Source of the DNA: an uncultured bacterium | GTDB lineage: Bacteria > Zixibacteria > MSB-5A5 > CAIYYT01 | DNA length: 34,013 nt | Assembly (NCBI GenBank): GCA_903930455.1 | Contig: CAIYYT010000013.1 | Span: 1-34,013, forward strand | Direction of reading: 5' to 3' | Part shown: positions 17,235 through 24,410 of the stretch, in pieces | How the letters are laid out: the number at the start of each line of letters is the position of its first letter | How positions within the stretch are numbered: the first letter of the stretch is position 1 | The notes under the pieces: model-generated | The model's database searches: none | What the model saw: the letters and a program-made list of their open reading frames with translations, nothing else | Told to the model about the DNA's origin: nothing | Translations under genes and position numbers: made by a program

Positions 17235-19124
17235 CTAGGGTGTTCCGCAAGCCACGGACCAGCCAGTGCAGTTGCAGGGAGCCGAACCACCCGAAAAGAT
17301 GTAACTGATCAAGTACACGACGTCACTGATGTCCACCATGCAATCGCAGTTGGCGTCGCCCGAGCAGATAGCATAAGGTGTCGGTGCTGAACCACCTGAG
17401 AAGATGAAAGAGATCAGGTAAACAACATCGGAAATGTCAATCGTGGCATCACCATTGGCATCGCCTGGCTTGCAGGTACAGGCAACCTCGCAAGCATCTC
17501 CAATGCCGTCGCCGTCGGTATCGGCCTGCGATGGGTTATACACCGTCGGGCAGTTGTCACAAGCGTCGCCTACGCCGTCCCCATCGGTATCTTTCTGAAG
17601 AGGATTGTACACAGTCGGACAATTATCAAACGGGTCAAAAACGCCATCCCCATCGGTATCCGGTCCACACGTAAGCACCTTCTCGAAGATAATATCCTGA
17701 CTGCTTCCGTTTCGCCCGTCATTCCAAGTGAACGCTGATCCATTCAACAGGTTGAAATCCGATCCCATATAATCGCCGATATAGAGTCCTGCCGGAGGGA
17801 TAGCGAAAGTAGCTTTTGGCGGAATTGGCGGTATGTCCGAGAGTATGCAGTCTTTCCAGTTTAGACCGCAGTCTATCGAAGTTGATGCCCAGGTCTGGAT
17901 AGCGGTATTAGTGGGATCAAGTCTCCGGTCGAAGTAGCTGATTACGATTGTGCCCGTCACAGGATCGACAGTCATCTGCGGCGCCCACTGGTCGCGCCCA
18001 TTGCCTATTGGGTCTTGATTGACTCTGACCGGGGCGGTCCAAGTCCCTGCGGCACCGGTGGGGCTGGATGAGAAGTAAATATCAACATCGATGCCGCCGG
18101 GATCCGTCGCCCAGGCAACAAAGACCTTGCCTGCGCATGGACCCGCTCCAACTGCAATAGTAGCGTTGGAAGCGGACTTGATTCCCGGATTCAAAATCGG
18201 GGGCACAGCCGGAAAGGCTGCCACGAGCGCAGGACCAATGAAAGGCGCACCTAGAGCAGGAGACGCGGTAACATAGACATTCATTCCGTCTGTCCATGCC
18301 ACATAAACACCTCCAACAGGTACAAACGGATTCCCCGGAGGACCCATCGTAGCAATACTGGGGCGGTGAGCTTGCATCTCCAAACCCATCACCGGACCGG
18401 CAAACAAGACCACGGGCGCCGAAAAGACTGGATAAATGGGGGCAGGCCCCGGCAGAGTGCGGGAATAGACGAAGTTGATATTGTACATGTCGGCCGGTTC
18501 GTCAAAGGGATTACCTGTACCGTTGGGATCGCCGTCAGCATCCATATAGCTGACCCATGCCACATAGACAGTACCTAAGCTCAGTGCGGGAACGGCAGGA
18601 TTATCATTGATCATAATGTTGGGGTAGTCCAACCAAGTAGCTCCCGGTGCGTTCACGGCGATAGTTGGTCCTACAACAAACGGAGTTCCCCCACCCGCTG
18701 ACTTGTACACAGTGATGCCGTTAGGGCTAATGTAGGGAGGAGCTGGCCCATAGTTGGCGCAAACGCTGTAGAACCCCCCCAATGGATGCGACGCTATCGC
18801 GGGATTCCACGCAAAAGCATATGGTGGCGCTGGAGGCAAAACCATACCAGCTGCCCAGGAGACGCCACTGGTGGGAGAAAATGACCAGTTGATCAACGAT
18901 GTGCCGAAACCTGCCGGAAAGTCGGACCACACGGCGTAGATTTCCCCGGGAGTGACTTCACTTTGGGACACTGCCGAGTTGTTCTGCTCGGTTGCCGGTG
19001 GACTGGTGAAACTAACGAGCGTGTTCGGTAGAGCGGATGCAGGCGGACTTGCCGCTGTCAAGATCAGCAACAGCGCAGTCCCCACGAACGCCCATTTTCG
19101 ATTGGCAAGAACGAACCTTCCCAT
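17235..19124 (-). CDS. Large secreted protein with sialidase-like repeats, TSP type-3 repeats and dockerin-like C-terminus
   Basis: 629 aa from ATG 19124, which has AGAGGTG before it; the frame is open to 19184 without support. Signal peptide about 1-32 ([21 protein letters not shown]). Residues 35-480 contain recurring beta-strands of the form VYVAWxxxxDxxG and [11 protein letters not shown], as in exo-sialidase/BNR-type propeller proteins; no catalytic set could be confirmed. Residues 486-545 are three calcium-binding thrombospondin type-3 motifs ([20 protein letters not shown] and two more). Residues 550-616 are two dockerin-like repeats ([25 protein letters not shown] and [25 protein letters not shown]). 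No T9SS sorting domain follows. Likely a cell-surface protein; ligand unknown. Confidence 0.85.
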   Translation of the reverse strand: MGRFVLANRKWAFVGTALLLILTAASPPASALPNTLVSFTSPPATEQNNSAVSQSEVTPGEIYAVWSDFPAGFGTSLINWSFSPTSGVSWAAGMVLPPAPPYAFAWNPAIASHPLGGFYSVCANYGPAPPYISPNGITVYKSAGGGTPFVVGPTIAVNAPGATWLDYPNIMINDNPAVPALSLGTVYVAWVSYMDADGDPNGTGNPFDEPADMYNINFVYSRTLPGPAPIYPVFSAPVVLFAGPVMGLEMQAHRPSIATMGPPGNPFVPVGGVYVAWTDGMNVYVTASPALGAPFIGPALVAAFPAVPPILNPGIKSASNATIAVGAGPCAGKVFVAWATDPGGIDVDIYFSSSPTGAAGTWTAPVRVNQDPIGNGRDQWAPQMTVDPVTGTIVISYFDRRLDPTNTAIQTWASTSIDCGLNWKDCILSDIPPIPPKATFAIPPAGLYIGDYMGSDFNLLNGSAFTWNDGRNGSSQDIIFEKVLTCGPDTDGDGVFDPFDNCPTVYNPLQKDTDGDGVGDACDNCPTVYNPSQADTDGDGIGDACEVACTCKPGDANGDATIDISDVVYLISFIFSGGSAPTPYAICSGDANCDCMVDISDVVYLISYIFSGGSAPCNCTGWSVACGTP

Positions 19125-19245
19125 GGTCACCTCTTTTGTTGGTGTTCTCGTGTGGCGAAACTTCAAATCAAAGACCCAGGTCATTCAATATCAGAATCCT
19201 GACTCCGGATAGCGACCCCGAACCCTCCGAGAAAGCGCATGATTA

Positions 19246-19271
19246 GGCTGGCAAGCGCAAATGCGCCAGCC
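19246..19271 (-). other. Hairpin in the leader of the large dockerin gene
   Basis: GGCTGGC (19246-19252) and GCCAGCC (19265-19271) form a 7-bp stem. It lies about 120 nt upstream of the ATG, inside the predicted leader; a regulatory role is only inference. Confidence 0.3.
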
Positions 19272-19299
19272 AGAGGACTGTGATTCTAACTTCTCCACA

Positions 19300-19328
19300 A
19301 ATATACTGCCGATTTCCGAAAAAAGCAA
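19300..19328 (-). promoter_or_regulatory. Possible promoter of the large dockerin protein
   Basis: On the minus strand TTGCTT (19323-19328), 17 bp, TATATT (19300-19305) followed by TG. The leader would be about 170 nt and includes a hairpin at 19246-19271 (GGCTGGC / GCCAGCC). Confidence 0.4.
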
Positions 19329-19348
19329 CGGTTTTCTTGGGTTCGTAA

Positions 19349-19657
19349 CTTGGGGTCTCGTGCTATGACAAACCAGCGCCAGGCACTCGCTCTAGCGAGT
19401 CAGAGGTGTTGGCGTTCTCCGGCTTTGATCTCGCGATTACTGACACGATCACTTTCAGAGCACGGACGACGGACATCAGTACGGGACGGTGCGCCAACGA
19501 CAGCGGAACGATAACTCCTTCGTTTGGAGCACAGAACAACTGCCCCGCTACCTATGTCTGCGGTGATGCGAATGGTAACGGTTCCGTCGATATCTCCGAC
19601 GCGGTGTACTTGATCGCATACATCTTCAGCGGCGTACATGCGCCTTGTACCCCGTAG
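19349..19657 (+). pseudogene. Stranded C-terminal fragment of a dockerin-like secreted protein
   Basis: A plus-strand frame, open from just after a stop at 19346, ends in one dockerin-like half: CGDANGNGSVDISDAVYLIAYIFSGVHAPC, then a stop at 19655-19657. It lacks a signal peptide, a ribosome binding site and the second repeat that the two other dockerin-like genes in the window have. The 60 residues before it (LAFSGFDLAITDTITFRARTTDIS) read like the end of a beta-rich domain. Best explained as the tail of a gene whose front was deleted. A short functional protein from GTG 19406 is less likely. Confidence 0.55.
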
Positions 19658-19683
19658 ACAGGGTTGAAAACGGCAGAACAGAA

Positions 19684-19711
19684 ACCGGGAGCTTTGGGGC
19701 AAGCTCCCGGT
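19684..19711. terminator. Hairpin after the dockerin fragment
   Basis: An 11-bp perfect stem ACCGGGAGCTT / AAGCTCCCGGT with a 6-base loop. No T-run on the plus side; on the minus side TTTCTGTTCTG follows. Probably the old terminator of the fragment gene, or one that stops readthrough from tRNA-His. Confidence 0.5.
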
Positions 19712-19758
19712 CTCAAGATATCTCGATATTAGTCACCGAGCAAACACACTAATTCAAG

Positions 19759-19833
19759 GGTGGGTGATGGGTCTCGAACCCACGACCTTCAGGGCCACAA
19801 CCTGACGCTCTAACCAACTGAGCTACACCCACC
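19759..19833 (-). tRNA. tRNA-His (anticodon GTG)
   Basis: Minus-strand cloverleaf: acceptor GTGGGTG / CACCCAC, D-arm GCTCAGTTGGTTAGAGC, anticodon stem TCAGG / CCTGA around loop TTGTGGC (anticodon GTG), T-arm GTGGG-TTCGAGA-CCCAT. The extra G at position -1 (19833) faces C73, the identity pair specific to tRNA-His. CCA is not encoded (CTT follows the discriminator). Confidence 0.96.
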
Positions 19834-19932
19834 GTGGTGTCGGCGTGCGCATAACGACGCACGGCTTAATAATATACGCGCCGGGCAACACTGAGGCAAC
19901 TCCAAAATCGAGCACTTCACACCTCTCGCCCG

Positions 19933-20838
19933 TTATGGTTTGAACCAACCGAAACCGAATGCCTCAACCGTTTTCAGGAAATCCTCATTTCTGTCAACTA
20001 TGAGATCAGCCTGATAGTGCAGTCCGAAGTAGTTCTGGGCCACGTTGAAATATCCCTGCTCACGTACGGCCTCCAGGCATTTGCGCGCAAATTCCTCTCC
20101 GTGCATTTCACGGCAAACTCTCTCGAAAGTCTCCAGGCGCACCGGTGTGATTTCTTTCTGCCAGGCCGGGTACTTCTCTTCATAGGCTGCCAGGAGTTCT
20201 GCGTCGGAAAGCTCATGGTACTTCTCGCCATGAACAATCACTGGCGCGCCCAGCTTCTTTTTCGGCAGCGGCCGCGCTTTCGGATAACCAAGCGACACCA
20301 GCACAACGGGGAAAACGCCATCCGGCAGCTTGAACATCTGGCGCAGTTCCGGGATACATTCCAACACGGTGCCGACATAGACTGAACCCAGATCGAGCGC
20401 ATCAGCGGCTGTACAGATGCTTTGGGCAGCAATAATCGTGTCTTGAAACGAGATCCAGAAATGACGGAACGAGTTGTTGGCGGCAAACGGCGCATTCTGA
20501 AGCTGCGCCCAGCGCTGCAACCTACGCCAATCAATGCAGAAGAGCAGATCGATCGGCGCAGTCGCGACAAACACCTGGTCGCCACAAAGCCTGTCCAATT
20601 CCTGTTTGATAGCAACATCGGTGATCTTGATTATCGAATACGGCTGAAGATTGCCTCCGGTAGCTGAGTGAATTCCCGCTTCCAGAATCAGTTCCAGCAC
20701 TTCATTCGGAATCTGCCGATCAGAAAAGCTGCGGCAACTGCCTCTTTCAATCAGCAGTTTGAGCGTTTCATTGGGATACTGTCTGTGTGATGATTCGTCC
20801 ATGCCATGATGGGATGGTTCAGATCTACTCTCGGTCAT
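19933..20838 (-). CDS. Nitroreductase family protein
   Basis: 301 aa from ATG 20838, which has AAGGAA about nine bases upstream; a TTG at 20910 would add 24 residues. FMN-dependent nitroreductase fold: GSCRSFSDRQI (33-43) is the FMN phosphate-binding start, followed by ATGGNLQPYSI (59-69), the LGSVYVGTVLECIPE segment, and VSLGYPKARPLPKKKLG. About 90 residues past the core form a helical C-terminal extension (ELLAAYEEKYPAWQKE). Such enzymes reduce nitroaromatics, quinones or flavins with NAD(P)H. It lies directly after an alcohol dehydrogenase gene on the same strand, so the pair may share a message. Physiological substrate unknown. Confidence 0.9.
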   Translation of the reverse strand: MTESRSEPSHHGMDESSHRQYPNETLKLLIERGSCRSFSDRQIPNEVLELILEAGIHSATGGNLQPYSIIKITDVAIKQELDRLCGDQVFVATAPIDLLFCIDWRRLQRWAQLQNAPFAANNSFRHFWISFQDTIIAAQSICTAADALDLGSVYVGTVLECIPELRQMFKLPDGVFPVVLVSLGYPKARPLPKKKLGAPVIVHGEKYHELSDAELLAAYEEKYPAWQKEITPVRLETFERVCREMHGEEFARKCLEAVREQGYFNVAQNYFGLHYQADLIVDRNEDFLKTVEAFGFGWFKP

Positions 20839-20925
20839 AACTCGGATTCCTTGTAGCTTGCGAAGTGGATTTCGGGCAAAAGACATGTTCCCTGGAAATG
20901 TAGATCGCAAATCTCGCCTCTGGCT

Positions 20926-21933
20926 TCATTGATTGACCAATACCATCCGGTAACGCGCCTTGCCCTGTCGGACTTTGGCGATAGCGCCGTTGACTTGATC
21001 CATCGGCACGGCTTCGGTCTTGGCGACGATGTTGCGCCGCGCTGCAAATTCAAGCATCTCGGCGATTGCCGGTCGGCCCCCGATAACACTCCCGGAGAGC
21101 GAGGCCTGAGTCAGCAATATCTGAAACACATGAAACGTAATCGGACTCGCCGCGGCGCCGACAAAGCAAAGTCTGCCGTGAGGACGCAACATCTTTATGT
21201 ACGCTCCCCAGTCGAGATCGGCATAGACCGTGGAGATGATGAAATCCAGAGACCTGACACACTTTTCCAAGGCGCCCCTGTCAGAGCCGGCGACAAAATG
21301 ATGTGCGCCGAAGCTCCTAGCTTCAGCTTCTTTGTCCGGCGATGAAGAAAATGCGGTCACTTCACATCCGAATGCTCCAGCAAACTGAACGGCCAGATGC
21401 CCCAACCCGCCGATACCGATCACGCCGACTCTCATCGACGGCTTGACGTCGTAGAGTCGCAACGGTGAATAGACAGTAGCTCCACCGCAGAGCAAAGGCG
21501 CGGCATTTTCGGAGGCGAGGTTAACCGGAATTTTGAAAGCAAAGCGACCGTCGGCACGAATCACTTTGGCGAAACCGCCGAAGTGGCCGTTGCAGGTGGT
21601 CTCGTTTTGCAAGCACATGTTTTCCTCACCCTTCACGCACCATTCACAACTCATACACGAGCTTCGTTGCCAGCCGATGCCAACCCGATCGCCTTTCTGC
21701 AAGTGCGTGACTTGCGCACCAAGCTGGGTGACCGTACCAACGATCTCGTGCCCCGGCACCAGCGGATAGATACTGTTCTGCCAATCGTTGTCGATCAAAT
21801 GGATGTCACTGTGACAAATCCCGCAGTGCGTGATTGCCACCTCAATATCCCAGGGGCCGAGATTATCCGGATCGTAAGCGAACTGGGCCAATGATTGCTT
21901 GGCTGCCATGGCGGCATAGGCGTTTATCTGCAT
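20926..21933 (-). CDS. Zinc-dependent NAD(P) alcohol dehydrogenase (YahK/CAD-like)
   Basis: 335 aa. Medium-chain dehydrogenase/reductase. Catalytic zinc ligands Cys40 (GICHSD), His62 (GHE) with Glu63, and Cys149; structural zinc Cys93, Cys96, Cys99 and Cys107 (CMSCEWCVKGEENMC). The Rossmann motif is GIGGLGH (173-179). The pattern matches the cinnamyl-alcohol dehydrogenase/YahK group, broad-range aldehyde reductases that favour NADPH; cofactor choice is not decided here. The ATG follows GAGGAGG about five bases upstream. A possible promoter lies at 21981-22009. It probably forms a two-gene unit with the nitroreductase. Confidence 0.94.
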   Translation of the reverse strand: MQINAYAAMAAKQSLAQFAYDPDNLGPWDIEVAITHCGICHSDIHLIDNDWQNSIYPLVPGHEIVGTVTQLGAQVTHLQKGDRVGIGWQRSSCMSCEWCVKGEENMCLQNETTCNGHFGGFAKVIRADGRFAFKIPVNLASENAAPLLCGGATVYSPLRLYDVKPSMRVGVIGIGGLGHLAVQFAGAFGCEVTAFSSSPDKEAEARSFGAHHFVAGSDRGALEKCVRSLDFIISTVYADLDWGAYIKMLRPHGRLCFVGAAASPITFHVFQILLTQASLSGSVIGGRPAIAEMLEFAARRNIVAKTEAVPMDQVNGAIAKVRQGKARYRMVLVNQ

Positions 21934-21980
21934 AACATCCTCCTCTCTAGCTGTGTGCGCGATTCTCTGCCCAAGGCGAC

Positions 21981-22009
21981 AATTAAACCACTCGGCAAGT
22001 CAGAAGCAA
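21981..22009 (-). promoter_or_regulatory. Possible promoter of the alcohol dehydrogenase/nitroreductase pair
   Basis: On the minus strand TTGCTT (22004-22009), 17 bp, TTAATT (21981-21986). Spacing is good, both boxes are imperfect. Confidence 0.35.
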
Positions 22010-22035
22010 TACGAGAAAACGAGTCCCCTCGTGAG

Positions 22036-22443
22036 TTACGAGCCTGCCTGATGAGCGTAATTGCGGATCATCATTCCGGTGGCTCTGACCATACCGAGCT
22101 GTTCGTAGAACGGCTGCAGGCGACGATCACAGAGCAGATCGATCATGTACATGCCATCAAGCAACCAGAGCATCCGCCGTACCAGTTCGTCCCCTATCCC
22201 TTGCATCTGATAATCGGGTAGCACTTCCAGCAAAGGGAGGTATGCGCACAGCATCCCGTCACTGATGGCATTGATAAAACCGACAACACGGCTGCTCTGA
22301 TCATCGACAGCAAGCACCACGCGATACGACTGCTGCAACAGACGCAGATGTGTCTCCGTCGTCGGTGGTTTTGGCCAGCCGACGAAAAAGCCGTTGAGCA
22401 TTTCAGTGGAAATGCCGTCAAGACTAGTGCGGTAGGTAATCAT
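22036..22443 (-). CDS. GNAT family N-acetyltransferase
   Basis: 135 aa from the ATG at 22443, with AGGGA about eight bases before it. The frame is open to 22689, but the extra part overlaps the next gene upstream in another frame and reads as non-coding. Motif A of the acetyl-CoA site is visible as LLEVLPDYQMQGIGDELVRRML (Q-x-x-G-I-G), followed by motif B FYEQLGMVRATGMMIRN. Substrate unknown. It starts 43 bp after a second GNAT gene on the same strand. Confidence 0.85.
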   Translation of the reverse strand: MITYRTSLDGISTEMLNGFFVGWPKPPTTETHLRLLQQSYRVVLAVDDQSSRVVGFINAISDGMLCAYLPLLEVLPDYQMQGIGDELVRRMLWLLDGMYMIDLLCDRRLQPFYEQLGMVRATGMMIRNYAHQAGS

Positions 22444-22486
22444 TTGATTGTCCCTGTTAGCGAGCAATACTGCCGGAAGTTCTGTT

Positions 22487-22981
22487 CTACAAGAGCTTCT
22501 GCAGCCACACAAGATCGAAATCTTGGCTAAATTTGCGGCCAACACGCTGGAATCTGCCGCATTCGACAAAACCATGCTTCTTTTGGAAAGCAATACTCGG
22601 CTCGTTGTGGGAAGACGCGCCACCAAGTAGCGTATCCACGCCGTGCGCCTTCGCATCGGCTTCCAATAGCCCCAGTAGACGGTCTCCAAGTCCTTGCCGT
22701 GTGTGTTCCGGTAGAATGAATATCGTGGCCTCGGCGGTGCGACGGAATGTGTCGGCGAGATGATAAGGTCGGATCAGCGCAAAACCTACCACAGTCCCCT
22801 CCGGCGACTCAACCACATGCATCGGAAACTTCCCTGCCACACCACACAACCTCCCAAGAAACGATTCGTCCACTTCTTGGGACGGAAACGCAGCAAAACT
22901 GGTCTTGACAAAATGGTTGAAAACATGCGAGACGGCCTCAGCGTCCGTATCCTCGGCACGACGGATATTGTATGGCATCAA
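22487..22981 (-). CDS. GNAT family N-acetyltransferase (PAT/MnaT-like)
   Basis: 164 aa. MMPYNIRRAEDTDAEAVSHVFNHFVKTSFAAF resembles the start of the phosphinothricin acetyltransferase/MnaT group. Motif A is TIFILPEHTRQGLGDRLLGLLEADAK (RQGLG), followed by ASSHNEPSIAFQKKHGFVECGRF, the typical C-terminal half. Likely acylates an amino group of a small molecule; substrate unknown. It begins 32 bp after a dockerin-like gene and precedes the second GNAT gene; the three may share a transcript. Confidence 0.88.
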   Translation of the reverse strand: MMPYNIRRAEDTDAEAVSHVFNHFVKTSFAAFPSQEVDESFLGRLCGVAGKFPMHVVESPEGTVVGFALIRPYHLADTFRRTAEATIFILPEHTRQGLGDRLLGLLEADAKAHGVDTLLGGASSHNEPSIAFQKKHGFVECGRFQRVGRKFSQDFDLVWLQKLL

Positions 22982-23013
22982 CTATTCCATGTCTGCGACC
23001 ATCTGACAGCTCT

Positions 23014-23634
23014 TTACTTGCACGCCGCGCATGGCACGACCCCGCCGGAGAAGATATAACTCACGAGATAGACGACATCGGCAATTGTAATTTCTCCGTC
23101 GCAGTCAACATCGCCGGAAGCCAATGGGTCGGGCGCTGCACCTCCGGAGAAGATGTAATTCACAAGATAAACCACGTCAGCGATATCGATGTCGTCGCTA
23201 TGGTCAACATCGCCGCAAAGGTAGCCACCGCCGAAGTTCTGCCAGTACCCCGACTGCAGTAAGTAGCTGCCGACACTCGACGATCCTGCGGCGATTTGTC
23301 CGATCGTAGAACCAAGAACCAGTGTGCCCAACGTCTGCGTGCCCCCTCCAGAAGCCAATACCTGCCAATTGATCTGCTCACCAGCTTGCGGTGAAGCGTT
23401 GATGTTGGTCAGCTCCGGTGTTTCGGAAACAGGCGAAACCATTGCTGTTGATGATGACGACACATTAACAGTCTCCGGCTGCGTCTGAGGCGCTTGCTGT
23501 TGAGCCGGTTTGGTGACAGCTGTCTGCGCTTTGTTTGCTTGAATGGGAATCTTCTTGGCAGCACTGCCGACTTCAGTGCTCACAAGCAACACCACCACTG
23601 CCAGAACAATGACCAGGATTAGCTTTGATCGCAT
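23014..23634 (-). CDS. Secreted protein with two dockerin-like repeats
   Basis: 206 aa from ATG 23634, with AGGAGA about eight bases upstream. Signal peptide about 1-24 (RSKLILVIVLAVVVLLVSTEVGSA), then a Gln/Thr/Pro/Ser-rich linker (25-85). Residues 86-140 contain a motif frequent in FCB surface proteins (LGTLVLGSTIGQIAAGSSSVGSYLLQSGYWQNF). Residues 141-203 are two dockerin-like repeats (CGDVDHSDDIDIADVVYLVNYIFSGG and GDVDCDGEITIADVVYLVSYIFSGG), each with a DxDxDxxIxxxD-type calcium loop. No sorting domain follows. A TATATT at 23661-23666 (minus) is a possible -10 box with no clear -35. A small cell-surface module; partner unknown. Confidence 0.86.
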   Translation of the reverse strand: MRSKLILVIVLAVVVLLVSTEVGSAAKKIPIQANKAQTAVTKPAQQQAPQTQPETVNVSSSSTAMVSPVSETPELTNINASPQAGEQINWQVLASGGGTQTLGTLVLGSTIGQIAAGSSSVGSYLLQSGYWQNFGGGYLCGDVDHSDDIDIADVVYLVNYIFSGGAAPDPLASGDVDCDGEITIADVVYLVSYIFSGGVVPCAACK

Positions 23635-24263
23635 AAATTTGTTCTCCTGTCTGCTATTTGAATATACATCATTTCTATGCAAAACACGTCTCAATTCCCG
23701 TAGCGCCCAGATATACACCTGCAATGAATCAGTGTCATCACCAGATTTTTAGATATCTTCCGACTGCCCAAGCTGCAGTGAGAACTCAATATCAGTGCAC
23801 CGCAAGAACGAAAGTATGTACCATCAACAATCAATGCATCTGGAGGGATTTGTCAATGAGAAAATGAGGGTTGGCGCAATTATCAACGTGTTCAACACGA
23901 GCTTACCAGGTCGCGAAAACCTTGTGGATGCGATCCCCGCTATTAGTGCTCCCATTCCAAGGGTCGGAAGCGACTGAAGACACCCTGATACACCAAGTTA
24001 CATTTCTCCAACCAAAACTCCGAAAACGGCTTAACAGGGTTCGATTCGCGGACCCCTAGCCGGAGAAACCCATCATTCTGGTGAAGCGGTGTGAACTTCA
24101 GTGCACTCTGCAAAGTACTACTGCCGAGAAGCCGGAGTGGAATTGTAGCATTATCTGACTTCTATACCTCATCTTGATTCGCTCGAGCAGACACCGCAGC
24201 TAGGCTAATGCAAAGGTCGTCGTTCAACCAAGGCGCTACTATCCCGTTTTCCCCTACTGCTGG

Positions 24264-24291
24264 TTGACAATCCAGTCGATAACACTATATT
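24264..24291 (+). promoter_or_regulatory. Strong promoter of the 45-residue repeat protein gene (TTGACA - 16 - TATATT)
   Basis: -35 TTGACA (24264-24269), 16 bp, -10 TATATT (24286-24291). Predicted start near 24298, giving a leader of about 113 nt before the ATG at 24411. The rest of the gap 23635-24263 (about 630 bases) shows no gene or clear hairpin that I can support. Confidence 0.75.
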
Positions 24292-24410
24292 GAGACATGG
24301 GGGTTCAGCATAGCCAAGCCAGTTCCGGAGTCTCGGCGCTGAACGGTTTTCGGTCTCGCGAGAGAGTAGAATTCTTGTTTCAATTAACGTTTATATCCAA
24401 GGAGTACAAC

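Noticed and set aside
22444-22689. N-terminal extension of the first GNAT gene
   Set aside because: It overlaps the second GNAT gene in another frame and has no protein-like pattern; the ATG at 22443 has its own ribosome binding site.
24030-24066. GGGTTCGATTCGCGG resembling a tRNA T-arm
   Set aside because: No acceptor, D-arm or anticodon stem can be drawn around it.
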